Counted from the first letter of the stretch, positions 23,406-35,224 are shown. The stretch: DNA of 64,000 nt from Corylus avellana (GCF_901000735.1 NC_081542.1:24629093-24693092); one strand, 5' to 3'. Numbers and translations: made by a program. Notes: a model not told the origin generated them from the letters alone.

Positions 23406-23679
23406 ATTGGTATATACTGATTATTCCTATTGAAAGATTATGCACTGAAAATAACATCCAAGTCTCTCTTTATTTATTTATATATATCGTTAGGCAATTT
23501 CAAATGCTTACCTTAATGTATGAATTTGGTTATGTATACCTTGAAGATGAGTTCACTGGCATTTTTAGTTGGTCGCGAAACCATAAAGTAATTAAGCATC
23601 GACTTACAAAATTACTTATAAAAAATTCTGCTTCGACATAAGCATTAAATATCAATTTCTCAAGCCATATCCTCCGAAA

Positions 23680-23855
23680 AAATGTTAGGCTTACAAAATA
23701 TTTTATAATTTATTTTTTTGTTTACAAAGTGACGTGGCACACTATAATTGAATTTATCAAAATTTGAATTCATCTCCTTCTTAATCATGTTGTGCTACAT
23801 TACCTTGTAAGATTTTTTTTTTTTTTTTGTAAAATATTTTGTAAGCCTAGCATTT
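23680..23855. mobile_element. short MITE with TIR AAATGTTAGGCTTACAAAAT
   Basis: The left end pairs with ATTTTGTAAGCCTAGCATTT at the right end. A third related end (CGTAAGCCTAGCATTCG) is at about 23928-23944, so a second decayed copy may overlap. Confidence 0.65.
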
Positions 23856-24081
23856 GTTTGGACAAGTACTAGCTATTTGTCACAACATGATAGACCATAA
23901 ACCACACGGGCATCATATAAAATATTTCGTAAGCCTAGCATTCGTTCATTCGAAGAAGCACTTAATTGTTTCCCTTGGTGGTTGCTGACGACACCGACAT
24001 CATAGATTATAAAGTCAATATTTAAATATAAGACCAAAGCTACATGTTTAACCCCTCAAAGTTAATTTCCCTCAATAATAA

Positions 24082-24240
24082 GAGTAATGCTAGAAGAAAA
24101 ATTTATGTCTTTTTATAATTAATGTGATTTTTAAAATTATTATTAAATTTGTGATATATAATTATTAAATTTTGATCAAATAATAATTTTTAAAGTCAAA
24201 TTAATTTTAAAAACACATGTATTTTTCTTCTGGCATCACT
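24082..24240. mobile_element. MITE with TIR GTAATGCTAGAAGAAAAAT
   Basis: The right end ATTTTTCTTCTGGCATCAC is the approximate inverse. Family members recur at about 42056-42215 and, truncated, at about 25290-25395. AATAATA flanks both sides. Confidence 0.65.
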
Positions 24241-24544
24241 ACAATAATAATATTCAATGAGAGGTTGAACTCACCGCCTCCACTCTTCGACCGGTAAGTT
24301 CAACCTCTCTCCGATTTACTATGCACGTGATGGACGTGAGTCCCTCCACTTGTCCTCTTTCTCCAAATAATAATGAGCAGATATGATTATGAAGAGAGAT
24401 ATTTATGTCGGCCTTGGATTTTCACCTACCTGTCCTATAGATTTTTATCTGCACTAAAAACAAAAGGTACGTAAAAAGGCCCCCCAAAAACAAAATTCAA
24501 ATTTTTGGAGAAAAAAATATTTTAGTGTTATTCATTTTTTTTTT

Positions 24545-24910
24545 TGGAAAAAATGTAAAATTAGTCTATGTAGTTTATCTGATTTACAATTAATTTTATG
24601 TGGTATCAAAATGAACTCAAAGGTCCCTGAGGTATGCCAAAAATATAATTTAGTTTCTACAATCAAATTCTGTCCACTAATTTAACAGATTTTCTTAGTA
24701 TGACACTGACTTAAATAGGATAAATATCACAATTATATTGGTTATAATGTTTTACGCTATTTGAATTTATTAAGTCAGTGAACAAAATTTGACTGTAGGG
24801 ACTAAATTATTTTTTTGGCATACCTAAGAGACCTTTGAGTTCATTTTAATACCACAAGGAGTTAATTGCAAATCAAGTAAACCATAAGGACTGAATTTAT
24901 ATTTTTCCCT
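24545..24910. mobile_element. inverted-repeat element, arms about 110 bp
   Basis: GGAAAAAATGTAAAATTAGT...CTCAAAGGTCCCTGAGGTATGCC at the left pairs with GGCATACCTAAGAGACCTTTG...TATATTTTTCCC at the right. A related decayed copy lies at about 14345-14630. Confidence 0.7.
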
Positions 24911-25289
24911 TAATTTTTTGTTGTTGTTGATGTATTTATTTATTTATTGAAGATCATAAAAGGCTAAATTTGTTCAACATCATTATACAAGTTATTCTCT
25001 TTTTTTTTTTTTTTTTTTTAATATTTTCTTTCTTTATTCTCTCTTTTTTCTCTCTTTCCAAAAAGTCAGATTAGAAATAAAAAAAATAAAAATTTAAATG
25101 AAAGTAGAGTAGATAATGGATAAATTAAATGAGTTAGACGTTGTATTGAACAAATAATAGGTTAAAAAAAAAAAAAAAGTGTTTTTTAATTAGATAGTTT
25201 ATATCTTACTGCTGAAAAATTGAAAATGGCTTATATATTCTTGGGCATAATTTCAGCTTTGAGATTATTGAGAATATCTTCCTCATTTA

Positions 25290-25650
25290 ATAACGTAAAA
25301 CACAGATACATGATTATTGAATTTTGATCCAATAATAATTTCTAAAGTCACATCAATTATAAAAAGGACATGCATTTTTCTTCTAGTATTACTACAATAA
25401 CTCAAATTTGGGTAAATAAGTAATTTCAATACAGATACTGCAATAGAAGATTGCCATGTTGATACATTTCTACAGTACCAAGTATATTAATTCTACGCTA
25501 CCGAAGCACATTGCATTTAAATGCCGTACAACCGAATTATACTCTTTTATTTTATTTAAAGAAAAATAATAAAATTCATTCTTTCAACCATCTCCTTTTA
25601 ACCATTTTCATATAATGAATGAATATGTGTGAGATCCACATTATTTTATT
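25290..25650 (+). repeat. duplicated flank, matching about 42100-42480
   Basis: Shares long matches with the region upstream of the third GART copy, including TTAATTCTACGCTACC and GCACATTGCATTTAAATG. After GTGTGAGATCCACAT the third unit jumps to sequence corresponding to about 29245. Confidence 0.8.
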
Positions 25651-26160
25651 TTATTTTTATTTTTTGACAGTCCAAGTCTATCGCTGTATAAATACACATT
25701 TCGAGTACACAAAAAGAAGAGAAGATTGCAAGGCTACAAATATCTTTGGATTAAAATTGTAGCAAATTTAACTGACTTGCGAAAAATAATGAAAATGTTT
25801 TAAATTAGAAAGTGAAAAAGAAAAAAAAGTTTTATAATAATTTTTTATTTAAATAATAATAAAATATGATTAATGTGACGTAAAAAATAAAATAATTTTA
25901 TTTAATTTTGAAAGAAATAGTAATCAATTTTTTTGAATCCGAATAAGAATTTAAAAGACAACATTGAAATATATGAATGATTGACTTTTCAAATCTTGAA
26001 AGAATCAGTGAATTAATTACAAATAAATCATTGTAGCCGGCTATCAAATAGCCAGGCCAAGCTCATCTCAGCATTTCATGGTTTGTTTCCCATCTGTGCC
26101 GGGTTTGATCAATGGTCGTAGTGTTGGTTGCTATGTCAAACTTTTTGGGCTTACTGACAA

Positions 26161-29100
26161 CTAGTGTTTGCTATTCTCAGCTGCACTCTCTTCCTTCCCA
26201 AGTGCAACAACTACTTTCTTCAGGATGGCTTCAGTTGGTTGGTGTGAATTCTCCAAAGCCTTCGAAATTGCTTGCCATTTCTCACCATGTTTAGGTTCTG
26301 CAGCAATGCATCTCTTTAGCACATCCTTCTGGTTCTCCTCACTCCCATGCTGAAGTTCAAATTTGTAGTATAATGCCCAGAAATCACCAAAATCTGGCGC
26401 AAGCGTCACTGCCCTGTTGAGCCAAGTCCTAGCTTTATCCACCTTCCTGTCATGCCAGAACAGCTTGGCTACAGCAGCAATGACATGGGGATCATGATCA
26501 CATTTCTTGAGAGCATCCATACTCTTGGATTTACGTTGGGGCCGGGGGACCATCTCAATCGAAGCCGCCCACAGAATACCACTATTGGGACTTTCCTGCA
26601 ATGCCTTCGCCATCAATATATCAGCTTCCTTCTTATTGCCATGCCTCATTTCAGCTCGAACTGCCACGAGCCAGAGTTCAGGGTTCTGGGGATTCTTCTT
26701 CCTGGCCATGGTGAGGAATGCTCGAGCTTTACTCAGCCCATTCATCTTTTCCTCCAGATTAGCAAGAGAAAGCCAAAGGTGTATACAACTAGAGCAGTGC
26801 TTCAGACCCAACTCGTAAGCTTCCTTAGCTTTCTCCAAGTGACCAAGCCTCTCCTCCAGCTGTCCAAGCATCAGCCACAACTTGAAGAACGAAGGGAAGC
26901 GTTTCAACCCTTCGTCCAACAACCTCCTCTCTTCTTCAGTATTCCCCAACTCTCTCTCCACAATGGCCAATTTCATCCAGACTCTCTCCGTCCCTCCTAG
27001 CTCTCGGGCCTTAGCAAGAAGCATTCTAGCTCTCTCAGGCTCATGATTCTCAAACTCAAGCTTAAAAGCCGCAAGCCAAATCTCCTCCGAATTGGGAATC
27101 GCAGCATAAGCTTCCTGCAGGATTGCTCGTGCAGCAGGCACATCCCCAGCAAGCCACTTCTCCTTGGCACCCATAAGCCACAAAACCTCGGCCTGTGGCC
27201 GGTAAGTAACTGCCTTACGAAGCAAAGCATCAAGGGACTCCCTAGTCCCATGGCTCTTCTCAAGCTGCGCAGCTTTGAGCCAAATGCTCTTCTTGGTCAA
27301 GAACACACTTAATGCATGAGCATATATAGCTCTAGCCGTCTCAATGGACCCCCGTTTCTTACACTCCTCCGCATCTGCCACCCATGTCCTCTTCCTATCC
27401 TCCTCCTCCACTCCAATCCCAATTGTATTCCCAATAATAGCCCGGCAAGTCGCCACGGACCCGGCACACTCCGCAGCCTCGGCCTCCTTCATCCAAGCCT
27501 CCCTATCAATCTCCAACCCCTCTCTCTGCAACGCCCTTATACCTCTTTCTATGATCTTCCTCACCATCCCCGTATTCCCATTGGCCTCCTCCAACTTCGC
27601 CGCTGTTATCCAAATCGCAGGCTCCTTTGTCAGCCTCTCTCTCGCCCTATTCAACACCTTCCTCGCACTCTCATACGTCTCCAATCTTGCCAATGCCAAC
27701 CACAACTCCACATGCAAGGGGCAACACTCCACAGCCCTGTGAAGCAACAACCTCGCGTCCTCCTCGTTCGCAAGCTCAACCACTGCCTTCCAGAGCCGAA
27801 CGGAGTCTGGTATGCGCTCCAAACCTTTCCTCAACACCTTGCTCTTCTTGTTCACATCGTCATGTTCCAATTTTGCCGCTTGCAGCCAGAGCTTGACCGA
27901 ATTCGGTATCATTTTCACCCCTCTGGCAATGACCGCCTTAGCCTCGTCGGGGGTCGCCAGCCTACAGGCCTCCAGCCACACGTCCTCGCTATTCGGGCAC
28001 TCACAGCCCTTCTGCATCAGCTGCCTCGCAGCCGCAATCTTCCCAGCTACCTCCTCCAGCCTTGCCGCTGCAATCCACCCCGGTGGGTGCTTCGGATTCG
28101 TCTGCGTCACGCTCTTGAGTAACAATCGAACCTTCTTGGTGTACGAAATCTCGGCGTCGCTCGTGATCTTCATGCTCTTCAAATCGGTGAGATAGCCTTT
28201 CGGATCCACGACGGTTTGTCCTGACACCGAATCTGACAACCGATCGAGTTTCAACGACAGCACTGTGCCTCTTCCTTCGCCGACGGCGGTCAAATCCGTG
28301 ACCGGAGTTTGCGACCAGGGCGTCTCGGTGCCGCTGGCAGAACGGCTCTTCGGGTCCAATGCGGTGACGTGCTCTTTCTCCTGCCGAGCTTTTTCCAAAA
28401 GAGTGTCTGGCACCGGGACGAAGCTCTTGAATCGCTTCTTCTTGTTCCGGAGTGAGTAGTCTCCGATTTCGGGGATGCTCTCCCACTCCTGCGCCGATAC
28501 AGTGTACAGCTTCCTCTTGAGATCGGCAAACTGCTCGGTGATCTTCGGGTTTGAAGCTCGGTACTTCTCGATCTCCTCCTTCAACCTGGCTTCCCTCCGG
28601 TCCTTTCGGCGAGAGTCCATGCGCTTGTCGATGGCCTCCCAAACGGCGTCGGCCTCCTTGTCGTCCTCGTCGTACTCGGTGGAGGCAAAGAGACCGACAT
28701 CGTTTCCTTCGAACTCGTCGAATTTCTGGTTCTCGTCATACCACTTGTCTTCGGCGTCGTCGTCCTCGTCGGGCTTCCCGCGGCCCCGGCCCTGCCCGGG
28801 AGGCCCGCCGACGGTGGCGGCGGATCGGTCGGGGAGGTCCGGGGCAGCGCGGGCGGGTCCAATATCGGATCGGGTGGTGAAGCCCGTGGCGCCACGGCCG
28901 AGACCAGCGACATAGTTGGGAGGGGGCTTGGAGTTGAGGAACTCGACCTTGGGCGGCTGGGATCCACCGAGGAGAGGGACGTGGAGGGTGAGGGTGGAGA
29001 GCGGGGTGACGTTAAGGCGGGAGAGGAGGACGGCGTCGTGTTGAGGGGGTAGAGGGTTGGAGTGGGAGAGGAAGAGGCGGTGGAGGAGGTGGGTGTGGTG

Positions 29101-29193
29101 GTGGATGGAGAGCTTGAGGGAGTGGAGGGTGGTGGTGGATGGGTCTAGGGTTAGGGTTAGGGTTTTGTGGGTTGGGAGTGTGATGAACACCAT
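26161..29193 (-). CDS. STA1: PRP6/STABILIZED1-type pre-mRNA splicing factor
   Basis: A single uninterrupted frame of 1010 codons, close to the usual length of plant STA1 proteins. Residues 1 to about 75 look like the N-terminal ubiquitin-like region. Residues about 82-245 form a PRP1/PRP6 N-terminal domain: [20 protein letters not shown], an acidic [13 protein letters not shown] segment, and the [17 protein letters not shown] helix. From about residue 350 to the end run tandem HAT/TPR helices, each with W-x-x-A-A-x-L-E-type pairs ([38 protein letters not shown]). PRP6 proteins bridge U5 and U4/U6 in the tri-snRNP; Arabidopsis STA1 is needed for splicing and mRNA turnover under cold and heat. 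The start codon opens the ubiquitin-like region, and no upstream in-frame Met fits better. The CDS is GC-richer than its surroundings. The absence of introns could be ancestral or reflect an old retrocopy. Confidence 0.95.
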   Translation of the reverse strand: MVFITLPTHKTLTLTLDPSTTTLHSLKLSIHHHTHLLHRLFLSHSNPLPPQHDAVLLSRLNVTPLSTLTLHVPLLGGSQPPKVEFLNSKPPPNYVAGLGRGATGFTTRSDIGPARAAPDLPDRSAATVGGPPGQGRGRGKPDEDDDAEDKWYDENQKFDEFEGNDVGLFASTEYDEDDKEADAVWEAIDKRMDSRRKDRREARLKEEIEKYRASNPKITEQFADLKRKLYTVSAQEWESIPEIGDYSLRNKKKRFKSFVPVPDTLLEKARQEKEHVTALDPKSRSASGTETPWSQTPVTDLTAVGEGRGTVLSLKLDRLSDSVSGQTVVDPKGYLTDLKSMKITSDAEISYTKKVRLLLKSVTQTNPKHPPGWIAAARLEEVAGKIAAARQLMQKGCECPNSEDVWLEACRLATPDEAKAVIARGVKMIPNSVKLWLQAAKLEHDDVNKKSKVLRKGLERIPDSVRLWKAVVELANEEDARLLLHRAVECCPLHVELWLALARLETYESARKVLNRARERLTKEPAIWITAAKLEEANGNTGMVRKIIERGIRALQREGLEIDREAWMKEAEAAECAGSVATCRAIIGNTIGIGVEEEDRKRTWVADAEECKKRGSIETARAIYAHALSVFLTKKSIWLKAAQLEKSHGTRESLDALLRKAVTYRPQAEVLWLMGAKEKWLAGDVPAARAILQEAYAAIPNSEEIWLAAFKLEFENHEPERARMLLAKARELGGTERVWMKLAIVERELGNTEEERRLLDEGLKRFPSFFKLWLMLGQLEERLGHLEKAKEAYELGLKHCSSCIHLWLSLANLEEKMNGLSKARAFLTMARKKNPQNPELWLVAVRAEMRHGNKKEADILMAKALQESPNSGILWAASIEMVPRPQRKSKSMDALKKCDHDPHVIAAVAKLFWHDRKVDKARTWLNRAVTLAPDFGDFWALYYKFELQHGSEENQKDVLKRCIAAEPKHGEKWQAISKALENSHQPTEAILKKVVVALGKEESAAENSKH
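29145..29166 (-). repeat. telomere-like CCCTAA repeats inside the STA1 start region
   Basis: On the coding strand, about three CCCTAA-type units follow AAAA, encoding KTLTLTL at residues 10-16. They resemble plant telo-box motifs but have 6-base rather than 7-base spacing. Confidence 0.7.
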
Positions 29194-29368
29194 GATTCTC
29201 GATCAAACTCTGCGTTTGGATTTGGGGCAGCGGCTGGAGTGAAATTAAATTTACCAAAAAAAAAAAGAAAAAAAAAAGCCTAAAAATGATTGTGTAACAT
29301 GTCTCTTTATTTAAAGAAGTGATTCCTAAGAGAGTTGTTATGAGAGTAGAATTATAAAACAGAGAGAC

Positions 29369-29578
29369 GGATTTGGCTTACATGCTGTTATTAAAATGAC
29401 AGCATATATGCTGTAGTTAAATTAATAGTCAAGATTGAATTTTTCAAAATCTCTTTTTCATTTTCTCTCTCTTATTAAATGCTTATAAAAGTAAGTCAAC
29501 TTTAAAATTAAATCTTGACCGTTGATTCAATTACAGCATACATGCTGTTATTTTAATAACAACATGTAAGCCGGATCC
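29369..29578. mobile_element. 210-bp MITE with empty site in unit 3
   Basis: TIRs GGATTTGGCTTACATGCTGT and ACAACATGTAAGCCGGATCC. Flanks CAGAGAGAC (29360-29368) and GAGAGAGAC (29579-29587) fit a 9-bp target duplication with one mismatch. The equivalent place at about 42610-42620 reads straight through without the insert. The 9-bp duplication points to a Mutator-like family. Confidence 0.8.
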
Positions 29579-30387
29579 GAGAGAGACTACTTGCAAGTAT
29601 GTATTTTATAAAGCTCTTGAAGTATTTGAACTTTGAAGTTATCAAGTCTTTACCTTATCCTAGAGTAGAGTAGTTTAATAAATATCTTAGAGTAATAGTA
29701 GTTTAATTACTTAAGGAGACTTAGCAGTTTATATTATTTTGTGTCTTGAGAATGTTTTAAATAAAAGACTTTAAAGAGCATTGAATGAAAATTGTTTCAC
29801 ATTTAAAAGTGTGAAGATTTTGTTGGCATTTATAAGAAACAACAAAGCTATTAAATAAGCTATGCTAGGGTACACCCTAGTGCATGTTATAGTACGGTGC
29901 GAAATACCGAACACACACGCACATGCGCGTGGTGTGAGCCGTAGGGCGCTAGTGGCACCTTGATGACGCACTTAGCATCGGATCTCGAAACAATCTAATC
30001 ATGACCATTCATTTTTGGAGGGTCAAGATTGTTCGATCTAGTGATTTGTATTTTTATCTTTTCATTATATCCTTATTTAAGGACGTTCAATCAATAAAGA
30101 ACAAGTCATAAAATTAATCAGAATATAAGGTTTAAGTTCTCATAACCTAAATTCTATTCAATTTAAATAATTTAAATATTACGTGTTCACGTAACACTGT
30201 CCATGAATCATATATTTTCTAATTTTTTGTTTAGGTTTTTTGCACATAAAAGATGTCAATGAGACATATTTTTCCATTTTTATGAGTAAAATTTCTGAAC
30301 TCAAAAGAAATTCTACTTTCACGATAGAAGCAATTAGTTGGTCAATGGTCATTTTCTGATGCTAGATAGATAAATCAGTATAAAAAC

Positions 30388-30420
30388 CCACCGCCACCGC
30401 CACCGCCACCGCCACCGCCC
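30388..30420 (+). repeat. CCACCG hexanucleotide microsatellite
   Basis: Five or so CCACCG units in the GART 5' region. The paralogous position at 44104-44160 has a shorter, interrupted version. Confidence 0.85.
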
Positions 30421-30577
30421 AGGCTAAACGCCACAGCCACCGCCGTTTTTGTTTCAAGCTTTGCTGTTGAACAGAAAACCCACAAAAAAACACTGTCAAA
30501 TTATCACCAATTATTTTCCCTATTTTATCTTTTCCAATTAATAAAACTCTTTTGAGCTCTATTTTATCGGTATTTCA

Positions 30578-33163
30578 ATGGAAATCCAGAGCTTGCTTTC
30601 TGGGTTTTGCTCAAACCCAACGATCCCACCAGTCCTAAACACCAAAAAGCCATTCTTTGTGGCGTCACCGCCTATTTCTTCAACTTCTTTCTCTCAACCC
30701 CGCAAATGGGTCTCGTATAGAACCTGTCATTCTGTTCCGCAAAGGGTGTGGTCTAAGCAGATATTGAAATGTAAAAACGGTGTAGAAAATGTAGAGAATG
30801 ATGCTATTTCTCAAGGGAAATATTTGAAAAATGGGGTTAGAAGGAAAAAGCTAGCGGTTTTCGTCTCCGGTGGTGGGTCGAACTTCAGGTTCATTCATGA
30901 AGCTTCTCTTCGTGGATCAGTTCATGGAGACATCGTTGTTTTGGTCACAAATAAACGCGGTTTTCTCTCTTATCTTTATATGGTTCTGATTTTATTATTT
31001 TGATCGTCTTTTTGGGCTTGAAAGTCGTTATTTTTAATTGCTTACGAACTGTAAAATAGTGGAAATTTTCTGTAATTCAATAAAGTTAATAATTTTTTGA
31101 ACTGCTGTCTAAGGAAGAGCATAATGGAATCCCAAAGCAGCATTCATGTGTGTTATTTTCCTTTGTATGGCAGGCTGTGGAGGGCAGAGTATGCAAGAGA
31201 TGAGGGCATCCCAGTTGTTTTGTTCCCTAAAACAAAGGAGGAACCTGACGGACTCTCCCCAAGCGACCTTGTATCTGTTCTTAGGTAAGGCCCTTCTCCC
31301 AAAAATGAAATATTTATGTCGGGCTGTCTTTTTTTTTTTTTTTTCATTTATTCCTGGTAGATTCACTAGTAAGAAGGTTCTTGATTTTTGCTCAGCAAGA
31401 AGTTTGTATGAAGAAACCCAAATTAGATTAATTATTGCTATACAATCTCTTACATTCTCTGCCACAGGCAGTGGATAAACTATTCAATAAAGGAGAATAC
31501 AATTTAGTCTAATTTTTGTTATGTGAAGGAAGTCTGTTAGATCAACCATTAACAAAGATGTTCCTTGTAGCCAATCCTTGAGATGCATGCCATGGATTTT
31601 GAATTCTTAATGTAACTTGTCAACTGTGCATCCTTTTTTGTGCTGCCACTATATAGCTTGATCTTACCCATCTAAATTGTGTTTTCTTGGGGTGGCTGAT
31701 CTCATTTAGGCTTAATCCTAGAGGACTTGTAGCTTCTGCCTGTTACTTAGAAGAATTGTTCCTTTATGTAACCCCTGTCAAGTACTTGATGAGATCCACT
31801 CATATCGTAAGCAGTTTCCAGGAAATTATTTGGTTGCCCCAAAATTCTGTACGTTGAAATTCATAAAAATCAAAAACCCCAAAGCCCACAAGTTGAGAAG
31901 GCAGCTGATCAAGGTCAGAATTGGTGAATTAATTTGGACTTTGCTACAGTGAAACTGAAGTTTGGACTTTCTCTGTCTCTTTGGGTACAACTTTTCATGG
32001 ACCAAATACAGGAAAATATGGAAAAAAAAAATTCTGGAAAATATTTTAAGCTGGAATATATAGAGCCTTAAGTCCGGTTTTTGTGCTAGTGGTTTAAATA
32101 TGCAAAGGTCAAAAGAAAAATGTATCAAAATCACATCAGGAAAGAACAGTCTATATAAGATGGCTGTGATATCCTTCTTCTTTAATACTTGTAGTTAAAA
32201 GATGCCTGATTCTTGGAAGTGATTTCTTTAATTTCATAAGCCAAGGAAATATGTGAAACAAAAGGAAAGATTGTTGTGTTGAAATGGTACAAAAATATAT
32301 TAACATTTGTCGTGTTATCATATTCAGGAGATTTGAGGTTGACTTTATACTCCTAGCGGGATACCTAAAACTTATACCGGTGGAGCTAATCCGAGCTTAT
32401 CCCAGATCCATAGTAAACATCCATCCATCACTCATTCCAGCTTTTGGAGGCAAAGGGTATTATGGTATGAAGGTGCATAAGGCAGTCATTGCTTCTGGAG
32501 CAAGGTAGGTTGCAGCATTTGATGTCATATATCTAAACAAATATTGTCTCCTGACCAAGCATAAGGGATTTGCCCATTTTTATCCAACTTTTTTATTTCC
32601 ATTAATTATAGTGTATATGAAGAGAAGTCCAAATATTATGGTTTTGTTCATTTGTGCTTGGTTAGATACTCAGGTCCAACAGTTCATTTTGTTGATGAGC
32701 ACTACGACACTGGGCGTATCCTTGCTCAACGTGTTGTCCCTGTGCTTGCTAATGACACTGCAGAGGAGCTGGCAACACGAGTTCTTCGAGAGGTAATGTG
32801 ATTTTAACTCTAGGCGTATCATAATTTTTCCTCATCTATCTCTCTCTCTCTCTTGAGGGCGTCTTAGGTTTTTCCTATGCAATAAAGTTGAGAAAACCTG
32901 AATCATTAGTCATTTGTCAACAGTTTTAACTTTGGGACAATAGTAACACCAAGTTCTGGCTGGTTCCTATTAAATGATTTTGTGACATCTTTATTGGGTC
33001 GGATTCCTTTTTGTGACATCTTTATTGTTTATTTTTTTCAATTTAGGAGCATGGGCTATATGTGGAGGTGGCAAAAGCATTGTGTGAAGAGCGGATAATT
33101 TGGAGGGAAGATAGTGTTCCTGATCTCATCCGGAGCAAAGAAAACCCAAGTGAGTTCAAGTAG
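30578..33163 (+). CDS. PUR3: plastid GAR formyltransferase (PUR3/GART), copy 1, frameshift as read
   Basis: Phosphoribosylglycinamide formyltransferase transfers the formyl group of 10-formyl-THF to GAR, the third step of purine synthesis, in plastids. Five exons: 30578-30959, 31174-31284, 32328-32504, 32666-32792, 33047-33163. Residues 1 to about 85 are a Ser/Pro-rich transit region. The phosphate-binding motif FVSGGGSN is at residues 95-102. Exon 3 carries the catalytic Asn and His in NIHPSLIPAFGGKG, and exon 4 the Asp region HFVDEHYDTGRI. All introns are GT-AG. However, exon 2 reads TGTGGAGGGCAGAG, one G fewer than copy 3, so exons 1 and 2 do not join in frame (expected C-G-G-A-E-Y). Also SNFRF replaces the SNFRS seen in copy 3. 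Either this copy is a recent pseudogene or the consensus dropped a G from a homopolymer. The family call is firm; functionality is not. Confidence 0.85.
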
Positions 33164-33549
33164 CAGAACCAAACATCAGCAATTTCTACTTTTTGTTAGG
33201 GTTTAGGTTTTTCTCTATCACTTTTGCCAAGTCTCAATGTATATGCTAACATACTTGAATACATTTCTATACCCGGAATTGAGAAGAAAAAAAACTCCTT
33301 CCCAGCCGATTAAGGGGGAAAAAGGGAAAGGAAGAAAAAGAAGAAGGAAGAGGGTAACCATTTTAAGTAACATGGTTTCTGTTCCATTATGTATGACTGA
33401 ATTGCCTTGCACTTGAGTTTTGTTATGTTGTTAGACCATTGTTGTATGTGCAACAGGCGGAGTTTTATGACCGGCATCTGAGTTCAAACTTTGATTTTTC
33501 TTTTTTGGGTCATCTCCTCTTTGAAGAGGATGGTTGTATAAATATCATG

Positions 33550-33690
33550 AGTAATGTTCATCTTCGCACCAATTTATTACACTCATATCGCGTTGGCTGA
33601 CAGGTCATGTTTTAAATGGCTTACAATGTGCTATGCTAACCGGTATGATATGAGTGCTATAAATGAGTGTGAATAGTAACATTTACTCAA
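33550..33690. mobile_element. inverted-repeat element shared by all units
   Basis: ATTTATTACACTCATATCGC at the left pairs with GATATGAGTGCTATAAATGAG at the right; arms are about 45 bases. Copies are at about 37195-37340, 47310-47460 and, reversed, 59520-59680, so insertion predates the duplications. Confidence 0.6.
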
Positions 33691-34083
33691 ATATCATAGT
33701 GTTTGCAAACTCGTGTCTGAGTACTTTTTAAGTAAATTTCTACCCAAATGTTGTTGGCCTATTGGGAATAGTCGAGACTGCATTTTAGTGATAAAGGAGA
33801 GAAAACAATACACGTGAAGATGTTAATTTGTCATTATGTCATCATAAAATAAGGTTACAATTTATGTACTTCTCCAGTTAATTTTTCATCTTATGAATGA
33901 TGGTGACCACACCAACTAAAAAAATAAAGTTTATTTTTTTTGCAATTTGTTTTGTGACCATAAAGTTTGTTTCCTAAAAAGAATATGAAGTGCATCCTTA
34001 AAATTTTATACAGTTAATCATTATGCTAACTTTAACGTTTTCTAAGTTAATTCTCTGGTTTTTACATTTAACTTGAAGGAGAA

Positions 34084-34211
34084 TTAGGGTTGAGCAAAGT
34101 CACCGACATTACCGACCGCAATAAGTTGGTGAAATTTTCGACTTTATTGACATTTTGGCGAAACAAAAATTTTTCTATTGACACCAACATTACTGATTGA
34201 CGCTCAGCCCT
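34084..34211. mobile_element. 128-bp hAT-like MITE
   Basis: Ends TTAGGGTTGAGC and GCTCAGCCCT are inverted. The octamer AAGGAGAA flanks both sides (34076-34083 and 34212-34219), a perfect 8-bp target duplication. Confidence 0.7.
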
Positions 34212-34565
34212 AAGGAGAACCATTGATTTTGTTATTTTACAGTTTAAGGCTTAGATTCAAATATTGGGATGTATAAAAAAAAAAACAATACAATGATCAA
34301 GATCATATCCTTCAGAATTTTTTAAGTAGTCTATTTATCGTTTTTAAAATAACAGTTGAAATTTAATAAAAATTACATGATAAAATATAACAGGAGGAAA
34401 TGTAACATCAGAAAAAGGACGAATTAAGAGCCAAAGGGAAGTTTTGTGACTATATTTGGTAGATGAATGAATTTCCCAATCACTCTACTTTTCGAAATAA
34501 ATCAAAGCAAGAACAGCAAAAGGGCAAAAGAGTATCACACTCGGTCGTGACCCTTGTAGGTGCCT

Positions 34566-35024
34566 TCATTCCGTAGGGTGACGAAAAGCCGACTCCCAAA
34601 ACAAGTGAAACTCAGCCTCAAAAGTTTTTCTACAAAAAACAATACGATCTCTGTCCACTTTGGTATTATGAATCATCTCACGCATGAGAACAATCGCAGA
34701 AAAATAATCTTTAATGGCTGCCTCAGTTAACAGTTTGTAAGGGGTTGCAAGCACTCGTATAACTTCAACCAATTGCACAAACAACGGCGGTTTGTCGACA
34801 CAGACGTACTTGACATCTTCAGGAAACCTAGTGTCCACAGAAAAGGGGACGCCAATTGACAAAGCATCAATTAGCCTTGTGCGAGCTGCAGACACGGTGA
34901 AACTGTCATCAAAATTTACGATACATAAATCATGTAATACAGTAACGAATGAGCTAAACTTAACCCAACGAAAGCACCGAGAATTCTCTATCTCCGAACC
35001 AGGCGCATAGCGAGAGCAAGCCAT
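34566..35024 (-). CDS. unassigned small protein, family copy 1
   Basis: An open frame of 152 residues from ATG. I do not recognise the family. The most diverged of four copies, it shares blocks FRWVK, RFPED/YVCVDKPPLF, EVIRVLATPYKLLTE, IKDYFSAI and VFCRKTFEAEF with the others. No signal peptide, membrane segment or known enzyme motif is seen; it may be a soluble alpha/beta protein. The gene has an untranslated first exon, and the likely intron ends at TGGCCAG just before TTGTGAAGG. Here the donor aligned to GTGAGT in the sisters reads GCGAGT, so it would be a GC-AG intron or another donor is used. A TATA box lies upstream at 35211-35219. It faces GART copy 1, tail to tail. The C terminus is extended relative to the others (about 10 residues). 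Confidence 0.6.
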   Translation of the reverse strand: MACSRYAPGSEIENSRCFRWVKFSSFVTVLHDLCIVNFDDSFTVSAARTRLIDALSIGVPFSVDTRFPEDVKYVCVDKPPLFVQLVEVIRVLATPYKLLTEAAIKDYFSAIVLMREMIHNTKVDRDRIVFCRKTFEAEFHLFWESAFRHPTE

Positions 35025-35210
35025 ATCCTTCACAACTGGCCACGGTGATTCAAAAAGAGTAGTACAAGTAGCACAAGTACAGCATTACAACTAGATTGAA
35101 ACACTCGCCACAACCTGCACAGAGCAGGAGAACGGTCCTTTGGTGAGAGGGAAGAAGAGGGAAGAGAAAATGGAAGATGGGGGTGAAAACAAAAGGATTT
35201 CGCTAATGTC

Positions 35211-35219
35211 AATTTATAG
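35211..35219 (-). promoter_or_regulatory. TATA box of small gene copy 1
   Basis: CTATAAATT on the minus strand, conserved in position and sequence at the other three family members. Confidence 0.6.
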
Positions 35220-35224
35220 GGGGA

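Larger units (their letters stand above)
23406..26160. other. intergenic DNA downstream of the splicing-factor gene
   Basis: No gene recognised. It holds three inverted-repeat elements (listed) and, at about 25290-25650, sequence repeated at about 42100-42480 upstream of the third GART copy. Confidence 0.6.
29194..30577. other. intergenic region between STA1 and GART, divergent promoters
   Basis: The two genes diverge from here. It includes a MITE (29369-29578), sequence shared with 42480-44298 upstream of the third GART copy, and a CCACCG hexamer array at about 30388-30420 before the GART start. A block at about 29720-30030 is not in the third unit. Confidence 0.65.
33164..34565. other. intergenic part of duplication unit 1
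   Basis: No gene. It holds the GART 3' UTR, an inverted-repeat element at 33550-33690 found in all units, and a hAT-like MITE at 34084-34211. Both genes of the unit converge on this stretch. Confidence 0.6.

Noticed and set aside
26452..28915. Several long plus-strand frames
   Set aside because: They are antisense shadows of the GC-rich STA1 coding sequence.
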